NCBI RefSeq assembly: GCF_900105115.1
Contig: NZ_FNRV01000001.1
Span: 496,001-560,000, forward strand
Origin: Pseudomonas mohnii
GTDB lineage: Bacteria > Pseudomonadota > Gammaproteobacteria > Pseudomonadales > Pseudomonadaceae
Reading direction: 5' to 3'
Length of the DNA: 64,000 bases
Numbering within the stretch: the first letter of the stretch is position 1; the number at the start of each line of letters is the position of its first letter. The translations under genes and the position numbers were made by a program. A model generated the notes under the pieces. It had not been told where the DNA came from. It saw only the letters and a program-made list of their open reading frames with translations, and ran no database searches. Positions 56,016 through 64,000 of the stretch are shown here, in pieces.

Positions 56016-57233
56016 TTAGAAACAGGTTTCCATGGTTTCGATGACGTTCAATTGCTCATCCACCAGGCACCCCGTACGCCACTTGTCGAACGTCAGGCAC
56101 GGGTGCGAAGTACCGAACGAAATGATGTCGCCCACACGCAACTGGACGCCCGGCGCCACGGTCATGAACGCGTGCTGGTCCATCACCGCCGTCACCTTGC
56201 AGGCACTCACGTCGTCGCCCTTGGCGGGCACTACGCCGGCCTTGTAACGCAGCAACGGCACCGGCAATCCGGCGTCGTACGCCACGTCACGCTTGCCCAG
56301 GGCTATCACCGCGAAGCCCGGCTCCGGCAACGACTGCACGTGCGCCCAGACTTCCAGCGCCGGGTGCAACCCTTCGTGCAGGTCGCTGCGGCGGTCGAGC
56401 ACGCAGCATTGCGCCTCCTTGTAGATGCCATGGTCGTGCGCGACATAGCTGCCTGGACGCAATACGCTGAGGAACCGTCCTGCAGCATTCTGCGCTTCGA
56501 ACTCCTCGGCAATCAGGTCATACCAGGCCGAGCCCGAAGCAGTGATGATCGGCTTGGCAATCGCGAACGCACCGCTGTCCTGCAGTTGCACCGCCAGGCG
56601 CACCAGGGAGCCGGCAAATGCGCGAATGCCACTGATGGCGTGATCACCATGAATCACCCCTTCATAGCCTTCGATCCCGGTCAGGGCCAGCGCCGGTTGC
56701 GCGGCGATGGCTTTCGCCAGGTCGAGGACTTCCTGTTCGCTGCGACAGCCACAACGACCGCCGACCACGCCGTACTCGATCATCACGTTCAGGCGCACAC
56801 CGCGCGAGGCGAAATACGCGCCGAGGTCGGCAACGTTGTCCGGGTGATCGACCATGCAGTAGAAGTCGAACGTCGGATCGGCCAGCAGATCGGCGATCAG
56901 CGCCATGTTCGGCGTGCCGACCAGTTGGTTGGCCATCAACACCCGACGCACGCCATGGGCATAGGCCGCGCGGGTTTGCGTGGCGCTGGCCAGGGTAATG
57001 CCCCAGGCACCGGCGTCCAGCTGCCGGCGAAACAACGCCGGGGTCATGCTGGTCTTGCCGTGGGGCGCGAGTTCGGCGCCGCTGTTGCTGACGAAATCCT
57101 GCATCCAGCGAATGTTGTGCTCCAGCGCCTGGCGATGCAGCACCAGCGCGGGCAGGCTGACATCACGGACTAGACTGGCGCCCGTCCGGGCAAAACCCTT
57201 TTCCACGGCAGCAGTATTTTCGGCAGTAGTCAT
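56016..57233 (-). CDS. PLP-dependent D-threonine-aldolase-fold enzyme, possible D-glucosaminate dehydratase
   Basis: A 405-residue fold-type III PLP enzyme (alanine racemase-like N-terminal barrel plus C-terminal D-serine-dehydratase-like domain). The PLP Lys is in LAPHGKTSMTP (about residue 60), and the C-terminal metal pair is His/Cys in GTSHPCLTFDKW. Family members are D-threonine aldolases, D-serine dehydratases and amino-acid deaminases. KdgK next door and RidA in the cluster favour a dehydratase whose product is 2-keto-3-deoxygluconate, as known for D-glucosaminate dehydratase of P. fluorescens. Substrate is inference. Confidence 0.75.
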   Translation of the reverse strand: MTTAENTAAVEKGFARTGASLVRDVSLPALVLHRQALEHNIRWMQDFVSNSGAELAPHGKTSMTPALFRRQLDAGAWGITLASATQTRAAYAHGVRRVLMANQLVGTPNMALIADLLADPTFDFYCMVDHPDNVADLGAYFASRGVRLNVMIEYGVVGGRCGCRSEQEVLDLAKAIAAQPALALTGIEGYEGVIHGDHAISGIRAFAGSLVRLAVQLQDSGAFAIAKPIITASGSAWYDLIAEEFEAQNAAGRFLSVLRPGSYVAHDHGIYKEAQCCVLDRRSDLHEGLHPALEVWAHVQSLPEPGFAVIALGKRDVAYDAGLPVPLLRYKAGVVPAKGDDVSACKVTAVMDQHAFMTVAPGVQLRVGDIISFGTSHPCLTFDKWRTGCLVDEQLNVIETMETCF

Positions 57234-57272
57234 GGTCGAACTCCTCACATTCGCGGCCGCAGGCAGCCGCTG

Positions 57273-58037
57273 TTATTCGTTGATGCGACGGGCCAGGCTG
57301 TTGGCGCTGTCGATCAGCACCCGGCGGTAGTCGTTGTAATTTTTCTTGGCATCGGCCCGGGGGGCGACGATGCACAGGGTCGCGATGGCCACGCCGCCGG
57401 GGTCTTTGACCGGGGCGGCGAAGCAATGGGTAAAGGTGTCGGCGACGCTATCGAAGGAGAAAAAGCCATCGATACCGGCCTGACGGATTTCCTTGAGAAA
57501 CTGCTCCAGCGGCAGGCGTTCACCATCGGGCAGGATGAAGTCGTCATGGTCGATCAGGTCGATGATTGCCTGGTCGCTCAGGTGCGCCAGCAGCAAGCGC
57601 CCGGATGCGGTCCAGGGGATCGGGGCGTTTTCGCCGATGTCCGAGGAAATGCGGAAATGCCGCTCGCCCTCCTTCATCAGCGCCACGGTGTACTTGCGCC
57701 CGTTGAGCAGGCACATCTGCGCGGTTTCGTGGGTCTGGCTGACGATCTCCTGCAAGGCGTGATCGGCCTCGCGGGACAGGTCGAAATGACGCAGGTGCGC
57801 CTGCCCGAGAAAGTACAGCTGGCGCCCGAGGTAAACGTGACCGTCCTTGCCCACCGGCTCCAGAATCCGTCGTTCCAGCAACGAGGCCACCAGTTCGTAG
57901 ACCGTGGATTTCGGGCTGCCGATGCCGCTGGCGATTTCGTTCGGGCGCAAGGGCTGGCCGATCTCCTTGAGGAAATCGAGGATGTCGAACGCCCGGTCCA
58001 GACCGCGCGCCCGGCGTTTGATGGTGTCTTCGGTCAT
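57273..58037 (-). CDS. IclR-family transcriptional regulator
   Basis: A 254-residue protein with an N-terminal winged helix (ALDRAFDILDFLKE-like region RGLDRAFDILDFLKEIGQPL, SGIGSPKSTVYELVASLLERR) and a C-terminal IclR effector domain (TASGRLLLAHLSDQ, AAPVKDPGGVAIATLCI). It lies between the PLP enzyme and ridA on the same strand and probably controls the cluster. A TTCCG-N6-CGGAA palindrome upstream of the binding-protein gene (61650–61689) is a candidate site. Confidence 0.88.
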   Translation of the reverse strand: MTEDTIKRRARGLDRAFDILDFLKEIGQPLRPNEIASGIGSPKSTVYELVASLLERRILEPVGKDGHVYLGRQLYFLGQAHLRHFDLSREADHALQEIVSQTHETAQMCLLNGRKYTVALMKEGERHFRISSDIGENAPIPWTASGRLLLAHLSDQAIIDLIDHDDFILPDGERLPLEQFLKEIRQAGIDGFFSFDSVADTFTHCFAAPVKDPGGVAIATLCIVAPRADAKKNYNDYRRVLIDSANSLARRINE

Positions 58038-58100
58038 GTCAGTGGTTCCCATAAAAGTGCCGGGAGTTTACCTAGAGTGCGGCGGCGACCGTAAGGCCGT

Positions 58101-58165
58101 CATCGCTAGCAGGCTAGCTCCCACATTTGGAATGCGTACCTGTGGGAGCTAGCCTGCTAGCGATG
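58101..58165. repeat. perfect 25-bp REPIN palindrome
   Basis: CATCGCTAGCAGGCTAGCTC plus CCACA (58101–58125) is matched exactly by its reverse complement at 58141–58165 across a 15-base spacer. Confidence 0.85.
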
Positions 58166-58178
58166 AAGCCACCTCGGT

Positions 58179-58568
58179 TCAGGCCTTTTTCTTGTACGCG
58201 ATGCAGTCGATCTCGACCTTGCAGTCGACCATCATGTTCGCCTGTACGCAGGCCCGCGCCGGGGCGTGTTCGGGTTTGAAGTACTCGGAGAAGACTTTGT
58301 TGAAACTGGTGAAATCCCGCGGATCCTCCAGCCACACGCCAGCACGCACCACATCTTCCAGGCCATAACCGGCCTCTTGCAGAATCGAGATCAGATTCTT
58401 CATGGTCTGGTGGGTTTGTTCGACGATGCCGCCCGTGATGATCTCGCCATCCACCGCCGGCACCTGCCCGGAAACGTGCAGCCAGCCATCGGCTTCAACG
58501 GCTCGGGCGAAAGGGCGAGGCTGACCGCCAGCGGCGGTGCTGCCAGTGCCGTAACGAGTAATGCTCAT
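58179..58568 (-). CDS. RidA-family enamine/imine deaminase
   Basis: A 129-residue RidA/YjgF/UK114 protein. LHVSGQVPAVDGEIITGGIVEQTHQTMKN, a conserved Arg in DVVRAGVWLEDPRDFTSFNKVF, and PARACVQANMMVDCKVEIDCIA are the family blocks. It hydrolyses reactive enamines or imines released by PLP dehydratases to keto acids, which fits the PLP enzyme two genes away. It may instead be substrate-specific for this pathway. Confidence 0.88.
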   Translation of the reverse strand: MSITRYGTGSTAAGGQPRPFARAVEADGWLHVSGQVPAVDGEIITGGIVEQTHQTMKNLISILQEAGYGLEDVVRAGVWLEDPRDFTSFNKVFSEYFKPEHAPARACVQANMMVDCKVEIDCIAYKKKA

Positions 58569-58598
58569 GGATGTTTCTCCTGATTGAAAATTGAGTGT

Positions 58599-59396
58599 TT
58601 AAAACCGCGTGTTCTTGAGGAACTCCGCCAATCGTGGCGATTGCGGGCGTTCGAACAGTTCCTTGGGCGGCCCCTGCTCCTCGATGCGCCCCTGATTCAT
58701 GAACACGATCTTGTCCGAGACTTCGAAAGCGAAACGCATTTCGTGGGTCACCAGGAGCATGGTCATGCCATCTTCAGCCAGGCCCTTGATGACGTTGAGC
58801 ACTTCGCCGACCAGTTCCGGGTCCAGTGCCGAGGTCACTTCGTCGAACAGCATCAGGCTCGGGTTCATTGCAATCGCCCGGGCAATCGCCACGCGCTGCT
58901 GCTGACCGCCGGACAACTGGCCAGGATAGTGATCGCGACGTTCCAGCAAACCGACGCGCTCCAGCCATTTTTCCGCCAGCGCCACGGCCTCGTCCTTGTG
59001 CAGTTTTTTCACCTTGAGCAAACCCAGGGTGACGTTCTGCAACGCAGTGAGGTGCGGGAACAGGTTGAACTGCTGGAACGCCATGCCGGTCATGGCGCGA
59101 TGGCGGGCAATGACCTTTTCCGGGTGGCGGATGCGTTTGCCGTTGACCTCGTCGTACCCGATGGATTCACCGTCGAGCATGATCTGCCCGCCCTGGAACT
59201 CTTCGAGCATGTTCACGCAACGCAGCAGCGTGGTCTTGCCCGAGCCGCTGGAGCCGATCAGCGTGACTACGTTGCCGCGCTGCAGGGTCAGGTCGACGCC
59301 CTTGAGCACTTCCAGCGGCCCGTATTGCTTATGCAGGCCGCGAATGTCCAACAGAGACTGTCCGCTCGGGACGTTGGATTGATGTACTTGAGTCAT
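58599..59396 (-). CDS. polar amino-acid ABC transporter ATPase
   Basis: A 265-residue ATPase of the GlnQ/HisP type. Walker A is [10 protein letters not shown], the Q-loop is [15 protein letters not shown], the signature is [14 protein letters not shown], Walker B is [12 protein letters not shown], and the switch His is in VTHEMRFA. The start overlaps the stop of the adjacent permease (ATGA). It energises the two permeases encoded upstream. Confidence 0.93.
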   Translation of the reverse strand: MTQVHQSNVPSGQSLLDIRGLHKQYGPLEVLKGVDLTLQRGNVVTLIGSSGSGKTTLLRCVNMLEEFQGGQIMLDGESIGYDEVNGKRIRHPEKVIARHRAMTGMAFQQFNLFPHLTALQNVTLGLLKVKKLHKDEAVALAEKWLERVGLLERRDHYPGQLSGGQQQRVAIARAIAMNPSLMLFDEVTSALDPELVGEVLNVIKGLAEDGMTMLLVTHEMRFAFEVSDKIVFMNQGRIEEQGPPKELFERPQSPRLAEFLKNTRF

Positions 59397-60055
59397 GGCA
59401 GGGCCACCCGCTTTTCAATGTGCCGGCCGAGTAATTCGATGCCGTAGTTGATGACAAAAAACAGAAAACCGGCGAACAGGTAAAACTCCAGGGTCATGAA
59501 GGTCCGGGCGATGATCTGCTGGGTGCTGAGCAGCATCTCGGCCACACCAATCACCGACAGCAGTGTCGAAGCCTTGACGATCTCGGTGGACGAGTTGACC
59601 CAGGTCGGCAGGATCTGCCGCAGTGCCTGGGGCAATAGCACGTAACCGAGGGCCTGATAGAACGTCAGGCCGATGGCCTTGCTCGCTTCCATCTGCCCAC
59701 GGGGCAATGCCTGCAACGCACCGCGCACGATCTCGGCGACGTGGGAACCGCAAAACAGCGTCAGGCCCAAGGCACCGGCCTGAAACGCGCTGATCTGCCA
59801 GCCCAGCGCCGGCGCCATGTAGAAGCAGGCCAGTACCAGCACAAACACCGGGGTGCCGCGAATCACGTCCACGTAGAAACGAAACGGCGCGCGCATCCAG
59901 AACTTGCCGTAGGTCAACACCAGACCGGCGAATACGCCGACCACAGTGCCGAGCAAAATCGCCAGGGCCGACACCTGAACACTGGTCAGAAAGCCTTGCC
60001 ACAGCACCTCCCGGGCGACCCACAACTCATGCAACCAACTGGGGGATTCGTACAT
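59393..60055 (-). CDS. polar amino-acid ABC transporter permease 2
   Basis: A 220-residue inner-membrane protein with about five TM segments of the HisM/GlnP type. [19 protein letters not shown] and the EAA loop [20 protein letters not shown] are visible. It starts eight bases after the other permease stop. Confidence 0.92.
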   Translation of the reverse strand: MYESPSWLHELWVAREVLWQGFLTSVQVSALAILLGTVVGVFAGLVLTYGKFWMRAPFRFYVDVIRGTPVFVLVLACFYMAPALGWQISAFQAGALGLTLFCGSHVAEIVRGALQALPRGQMEASKAIGLTFYQALGYVLLPQALRQILPTWVNSSTEIVKASTLLSVIGVAEMLLSTQQIIARTFMTLEFYLFAGFLFFVINYGIELLGRHIEKRVALP

Positions 60056-60063
60056 GGGGCCTC

Positions 60064-60726
60064 CTATCGGCGGATCGCCAGACGCTGCTCGAGGTAACGC
60101 AGCAGCATGGCAATGAGGTAACAGGCCGCGACATACAGCGCCGTGGTCACCAGCCAGGTTTCGATCACCCGGTAGCTCTCGACATTGATCTTGCGCGCGT
60201 AATAGGTCAGCTCCGGCACGGCAATGGCTGCGGCCAGCGAAGTGTCCTTGAACAGCGAAATGAAGTTATTCGACAAGGCCGGCAACACATTGCGCAACAT
60301 CACCGGCACGGTGACGTAAGCCTTGACCTGCCACTCGCCCAGGCCGATCGCCAACCCTGCTTCACGCTGCCCCTTGGGGATGCTCAGCAATCCGCCACGG
60401 AACACTTCGGTCAGGTACGCCCCGGCATACAGCGACAGGGTGATGATGAACGAAGGAATCTTGTCCAGCCGGATGCCCAGACCCGGCAAAGCAAAGTAGA
60501 TCAACAGAATCAACACCAGAATCGGCGTGTTGCGGATCACCGTCACATACACCGACGCCAGCACCCGTAATGCGCGGTGCTTCGACAGCAAAGCAAACGC
60601 CATCATCAGGCCGATCACGCAGCCGATCGCGATCGACACCAACGCCAGCTCGAGGCCCAGACCAAGCCCCGCCAGCAAGGTGTCGAAATCGCGCCACACG
60701 GCGGCAAAGTTCAACTGATAGTTCAT
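60064..60726 (-). CDS. polar amino-acid ABC transporter permease 1
   Basis: A 220-residue HisM/GlnP-type permease. VIRNTPILVLILLIYFALPGLG, GAYLTEVFRGGLLSIPKGQREAGLAIGL (the EAA loop) and the terminal YLEQRLAIRR are conserved. It lies between the binding protein and permease 2; the pair forms a heterodimeric channel. Confidence 0.92.
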   Translation of the reverse strand: MNYQLNFAAVWRDFDTLLAGLGLGLELALVSIAIGCVIGLMMAFALLSKHRALRVLASVYVTVIRNTPILVLILLIYFALPGLGIRLDKIPSFIITLSLYAGAYLTEVFRGGLLSIPKGQREAGLAIGLGEWQVKAYVTVPVMLRNVLPALSNNFISLFKDTSLAAAIAVPELTYYARKINVESYRVIETWLVTTALYVAACYLIAMLLRYLEQRLAIRR

Positions 60727-60778
60727 GGTTGGCAGTACCTTGAGCGGGGCGATTTATCAGCGCCCCGCTCTCACGGGG

Positions 60779-61627
60779 TCATTTGAATTCGACGGGGAAA
60801 CCGATGGCAGGCGTCGGCAGATCGACACCGAACCACTGCTTGAACGACGCCGCGTAAGCCGGGAACTCAACGCCAGTCATGGCTTCATGCAGCGTGGTGT
60901 TGACGAAGTTCAGCCAATCCTGATCGCCGCGTTTAACGGCGCAAGCGTAAGTCTGTGGGCTCCAGGCGTAAGCCGGGCTGCGGTAGCGGCCAGGGTTTTG
61001 CACCATCAGGTATTTCACCGAGGACTGGTCGGTGGCCGCGGCGTCGGCACGGCCCGAGTTCACCGCCTGATACATCAGGTCCACGCTGTCGTACTGATCG
61101 ACCTTGGCCTTGGGCAATGCCTGATGCACCAACTCTTCGGCATAGACGTTTTGCAGCACCGCCACGGTAAGGCTGTCACCGGCGGCTTTCATGTCATCGA
61201 TTTCCTTGTACTTGCTGTTGGCCGGTAACAACAGGCCAACACCTTCGCGGTAGTACGGCAGCGTAAACGCCACTTGCTGCGCACGGCTGGCGGTCACGGT
61301 GATGAACTGGCAACTGATATCGACCTTGTCGGTCAGCAGGTTGGGAATCCGCGCATCGGACGACTGCACCACGTACTCAACCTTGCTCGGGTCGTTGAAC
61401 AAGCCCTTGGCGATCATGTGCCCGATATCAATATCGAAACCCTGCAACTTGCCGTCCGCCCCCTGGAAGTGCCACGGCGCATTGGTGCTGCCGGTGCCCA
61501 CAATCAGTTTGCCGCGGGCCAGAACGCTATCGAGCTTGCTGTCAGCTGCCTGGGCCACGCCCACGGCAGCAGCAGACGCTGCGAAAAGAAAAACACACGC
61601 TTTGAACAAGGAAGGACGGCGATGCAT
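60779..61627 (-). CDS. ABC transporter substrate-binding protein, amino-acid family (SBP_bac_3)
   Basis: A 282-residue periplasmic protein. A signal peptide (MHRRPSLFKACVFLFAASAA, cut near AQA|ADSK) is followed by LIVGTGSTNAPWHFQGADGKLQGFDIDIG and FTLPYYREGVGLLLP. The strict SBP_bac_3 Arg site lies in TVTASRAQQVAFT. The ligand is unknown; an amino acid or an amino-sugar acid fits the cluster. First gene of the minus-strand transporter run. Confidence 0.9.
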   Translation of the reverse strand: MHRRPSLFKACVFLFAASAAAVGVAQAADSKLDSVLARGKLIVGTGSTNAPWHFQGADGKLQGFDIDIGHMIAKGLFNDPSKVEYVVQSSDARIPNLLTDKVDISCQFITVTASRAQQVAFTLPYYREGVGLLLPANSKYKEIDDMKAAGDSLTVAVLQNVYAEELVHQALPKAKVDQYDSVDLMYQAVNSGRADAAATDQSSVKYLMVQNPGRYRSPAYAWSPQTYACAVKRGDQDWLNFVNTTLHEAMTGVEFPAYAASFKQWFGVDLPTPAIGFPVEFK

Positions 61628-61649
61628 GGCAAGCACTCCAGATGATGGT

Positions 61650-61689
61650 TATTCCGCTATACCGGAACATGGTATGTAACAACGGAATA
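61650..61689. promoter_or_regulatory. palindromes upstream of the binding-protein gene, possible IclR site
   Basis: TTCCG-CTATAC-CGGAA (61652–61667) is a perfect short palindrome, and the outer TATTCCG (61650) pairs with CGGAATA (61683–61689). They lie 23–62 bases before the ATG of the binding protein. Confidence 0.45.
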
Positions 61690-62023
61690 GACAGCAGAAA
61701 GTGTGCCACAGGTTGTGCGTAGAATGCTGGGGAGATTGAAAAGTGTTTCGAATCAGAAGGATGCGTAAAAACCGGGAAAGCGTGTTACGAAAGGAACAAT
61801 TTTCGAACGCTACCGTTGGCTACGAAGGACGGGTAGCAGGTTCACAATTGGTGCGCTGCTGCTCCTGAAAAGAAACGCGTCGTTGAGCAACGTCTGGCCG
61901 ACGCTGGCCTACGAACAACAGAGGCCAAACCCGCCAGCGCGCGGGTAAAGCCAGCACCACTGCCCAGGGGATCAAGTTGAGCGGGCACGGTAGCACCTTC
62001 CCTTCACCCGCACGCCGCCCCCG
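61690..62023. other. intergenic stretch
   Basis: I see no gene, REP or terminator that I can support here. It separates the transporter cluster from the AT-rich duplicated genes. Confidence 0.5.
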
Positions 62024-63085
62024 TCAATCGACATAGGTCACGTATCCGGCCATCAAGTTCGGCCGCTCGAACGTATCGATATCCTCGACGCGTTGGTGCA
62101 TTTCGCTCACGATTTGCTTGAACGTTGCATCATCCATGTCGATCCAGTAACGCGGGTTGCGGCCGGTGAGGCGGTCGTACTCGGCGGTGGAGGGGTCGAG
62201 GTGGCGGTATTCTTCGTACTGCGGCAAGTCCGGCAACGGGCGGCTGACGTCCATGTAGTTCTGGATGAAATCCCACAGGGCGCAAGGCGGTTGGAAGTCG
62301 GGACCGGGGCACATCAGCGCGCCGAAGTTGATCATGATGTTGCGGTTGCGATGGGCGAGGTAAAGCACGTTCAACGGCATGCCCTGACTGTCCGGGGACG
62401 TGGCGATGTAGGCATCAAACTCGTAGAACGGCGCGGTGAGTTCACCGATGGTGCCGTTCTTTTTGTATTCGCCGTTGTTTTTGTAGTCGAAGACCGTGAC
62501 CAGACCGGTGCGGCGGTTGAGTTCCCAGATGGGGCCTCGGGAGGGTTTTATCCAGAGGTTGGGGGATTTGTCTATTACCAACTTACCTATTGCCCAGGAA
62601 CCCAATGGGATTCCAAGAGTTATGGATGAATATTTTGTGATATTGAACGCCGTTTCCTGCCAGTTTTCTTCGCTATTAATTAGTATTAAGGTGGAGATGG
62701 AAAACAATATAAATAAAAAAAACCAAAATGAAAATTTTCCTATCGAGTATAAATAAATCCAGAAGTGCGATACATCTGACAAAAGTGCATATCTAAAACA
62801 TTCATGATCGTCCTTGATATGAAAATCGATATGTTCGAATGGGCTCGAAATATGGGTTCCTGCGGCTATTTGCTCTTCACGCTCCTTTTTGAATTTTTCA
62901 TGCAAGCGAAGCTTCTTGGGAGAGAATTTTTCGAGAGCACTTGCAGGTGTTAAGTCCTTCGCACCACCCCAAGGCAATCTGGACTTGGCAAAACGCATGA
63001 TCCATGAGCGCTCAGCAGAGCGTTCTTGCTGGGGCACCTCGGTCAACCCGTAAGCCGTCTTCGCGTAATACGACTCCTGAGTCAT
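62024..63085 (-). CDS. uncharacterised membrane protein, copy 1 (DUF6708-like)
   Basis: A 353-residue protein with a charged N-terminal 100 residues, two TM regions (about 105–132 and 150–170, Phe/Ile-rich), and a soluble C-terminal domain (about 175–353). The C-terminal domain holds NLWIKPSRGPIWELNRRTGL, EFDAYIATSPDSQGMPLNVL and RNPRYWIDMDDATFKQIV. I believe this is DUF6708, seen near type VI secretion and polymorphic-toxin loci, but no such gene is in view. The C-terminal half is nearly identical to copy 2; the N-terminal half is different and AT-rich. ATG 63085 overlaps the small upstream frame (ATGA). Confidence 0.65.
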   Translation of the reverse strand: MTQESYYAKTAYGLTEVPQQERSAERSWIMRFAKSRLPWGGAKDLTPASALEKFSPKKLRLHEKFKKEREEQIAAGTHISSPFEHIDFHIKDDHECFRYALLSDVSHFWIYLYSIGKFSFWFFLFILFSISTLILINSEENWQETAFNITKYSSITLGIPLGSWAIGKLVIDKSPNLWIKPSRGPIWELNRRTGLVTVFDYKNNGEYKKNGTIGELTAPFYEFDAYIATSPDSQGMPLNVLYLAHRNRNIMINFGALMCPGPDFQPPCALWDFIQNYMDVSRPLPDLPQYEEYRHLDPSTAEYDRLTGRNPRYWIDMDDATFKQIVSEMHQRVEDIDTFERPNLMAGYVTYVD

Positions 63086-63321
63086 TTGTTAGTGCCTCGT
63101 GATGTATGTGTCACCTCATCCGCCCAATAAAGTTCGCCCTCACTGCCGAAGTTGGGTTTTATGTGGGTGGCATCAAACGGCGTCCCATCCTTCGGTGGTG
63201 GCGCAGGAAAATGCCAGCGTATAAGGCGTCCTGGCGCGGAAGTCATGTTTGGCATCAGGGATGAATTGAGGGTTGAGGCCTTCCCCCAACACACGCATAT
63301 TTTTTGTCGCTCAGTCGACAT
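63082..63321 (-). CDS. small frame between the two copies, possibly a remnant
   Basis: A 79-codon frame whose TGA overlaps the ATG of copy 1. The C-terminal part (DGTPFDATHIKPNFGSEGELYW) looks coding. The N-terminal part does not; another frame over the same bases reads GEGLNPQFIPDAKHDFRARTPYTL and stops, which looks more natural. A decayed, frameshifted gene is the simplest reading. No family recognised. Confidence 0.35.
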   Translation of the reverse strand: MSTERQKICVCWGKASTLNSSLMPNMTSAPGRLIRWHFPAPPPKDGTPFDATHIKPNFGSEGELYWADEVTHTSRGTNK

Positions 63322-64000
63322 AGGTCACGTATCCCGCCATCAAGTTCGGCCGCTCGAACGTATCGATTTCATCGACGCGCTGATGCATTTCGCTGACGAT
63401 TTGCTTGAACGTTGCATCATCCATGTCGATCCAGTAACGCGGGTTGCGGCCGGTGAGGCGGTCGTATTCGGCGGTGGTGGGGTCGAGGTGGCGGTATTCC
63501 TCGTATTGCGGCAGGTCCGGCAACGGGCGGCTGACGTTCATGTAGTTCTGGATGAAATCCCAGAGGGCGCAAGGCGGTTGAACGTCGGGACCGGGGCACA
63601 GCAGCGCGCCGAAGTTGATCATGATGTTGCGGTAGCGATGGGCAAGGTAAAGCACGTTTAACGGCATGCCCTGACTGTCCGGGGATGTGGCGATGTAGGC
63701 ATCAAACTCGTAGAACGGCGCGGTGAGTTCACCGATGGTGCCGTTCTTTTTGTATTCACCGTTGTTTTTGTAGTCGAATACCGTGACCAGGCCGGTACGG
63801 CGATTGAGTTCCCAGATGGGGCCTCGGGAGGGTTTTATCCAGAGGTTTTGGAAAAATTTAATTACCACAGCCCCAGCCATCCAACACAGTAAAGGAAGCC
63901 CGAGTAAAACAACAAGAGTTACACTGTAATCAGCAATGATATCGCTCAATATTTTTTTGGTATCTATAAACTCGGCCGTCAATATAAAAAATGAAAGTGT
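63311..64000 (-). CDS. uncharacterised membrane protein, copy 2 (partial, runs off the window)
   Basis: The C-terminal 230 residues are visible. A TM segment (VTLVVLLGLPLLCWMAGAVVI) precedes the conserved NLWIKPSRGPIWELN domain. The frame is open to the window end with further hydrophobic residues (TLSFFIL), so the true start is outside. It differs from copy 1 in the TM region but is nearly identical after it. Confidence 0.65.
   Translation of the reverse strand, partial: TLSFFILTAEFIDTKKILSDIIADYSVTLVVLLGLPLLCWMAGAVVIKFFQNLWIKPSRGPIWELNRRTGLVTVFDYKNNGEYKKNGTIGELTAPFYEFDAYIATSPDSQGMPLNVLYLAHRYRNIMINFGALLCPGPDVQPPCALWDFIQNYMNVSRPLPDLPQYEEYRHLDPTTAEYDRLTGRNPRYWIDMDDATFKQIVSEMHQRVDEIDTFERPNLMAGYVTYVD

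Larger units (their letters stand above)
62024..63842. repeat. tandem duplication, period 1287 bp
   Basis: The blocks 62024–62555 and 63311–63842 are almost the same over about 530 bp, with scattered single-base changes. The DNA between and beyond them is unrelated. They encode the C-terminal domain of the two membrane-protein copies. Confidence 0.85.

Overview
The window is chromosomal DNA of a fluorescent-group Pseudomonas. The evidence is the gacA–uvrC–pgsA–tRNA-Gly core block (with gacA starting at TTG), high-GC genes, many short palindromic REP repeats with a TGTGGGAGC core, a complete homoprotocatechuate (hpa) cluster of Pseudomonas type, and HbcR-type 3-hydroxybutyrate genes. No phage, insertion sequence, integrase or CRISPR array is visible.

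Layout. (1) 1–31.7 kb is a large accessory catabolic region for phenolic compounds. It begins with the end of a probable TonB-dependent receptor, a GMC alcohol oxidase, an aldehyde dehydrogenase and transporters. The meta-cleavage route for 3,4-dihydroxyphenylacetate follows (hpaG1 G2 E D F X H I), with a regulator gene at each end (two HpaR-like MarR paralogs) and a frameshifted hpaA. Next is a probable aromatic-amine module: FAD amine oxidase, cupin, LuxR-type regulator, MoaF, two SDRs, TetR, a FeaR-like AraC regulator, a small unknown protein, an APC permease and an outer-membrane porin. The region ends with a soluble PAS/chemotaxis-tip protein, the two-component 4-hydroxyphenylacetate 3-hydroxylase (C1 reductase, C2 oxygenase) and a phenylacetaldehyde-type dehydrogenase. 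Read together: amine uptake, oxidation to aryl-acetaldehyde, oxidation to 4-hydroxyphenylacetate, 3-hydroxylation, ring cleavage, then pyruvate plus succinic semialdehyde. (2) 31.7–36.8 kb is core: tRNA-Gly, pgsA, uvrC, gacA, an acetyltransferase and a nitrilase-family hydrolase. (3) 36.9–38.5 kb is a class I DAHP synthase gene behind two successive aromatic-rich leader peptides. (4) 38.7–45.7 kb has a family I lipase, a small parvulin and a yejABEF peptide importer. (5) 45.8–51.7 kb is a 3-hydroxybutyrate operon (GntP permease, bdhA, acetoacetyl-CoA synthetase) behind a sigma-54 promoter with its HbcR-type activator upstream. (6) 52–55 kb has a soluble hybrid histidine kinase and a second parvulin. 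(7) 55–61.6 kb has KDG kinase, a D-threonine-aldolase-fold PLP enzyme, IclR, RidA and a polar-amino-acid ABC importer; I propose D-glucosaminate catabolism. (8) 62–64 kb has two tandem, recently duplicated genes of an uncharacterised membrane family, in locally AT-rich DNA.

Regulation read from the sequence. A 20-bp palindrome of the form TAGTTAA–N6–TTAACTA recurs at promoters in the catabolic region, and one copy fills the −35/−10 spacer of the hpaG promoter; HpaR is the likely binder. A separate GGCA direct repeat with about 22-bp spacing lies upstream of the amine oxidase, permease, porin and aldehyde dehydrogenase; the FeaR-like protein is the likely binder. The DAHP synthase has an intrinsic terminator after leader peptide 1. 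After leader peptide 2 it has mutually exclusive RNA pairings, one of which covers the sequence next to its ribosome binding site.
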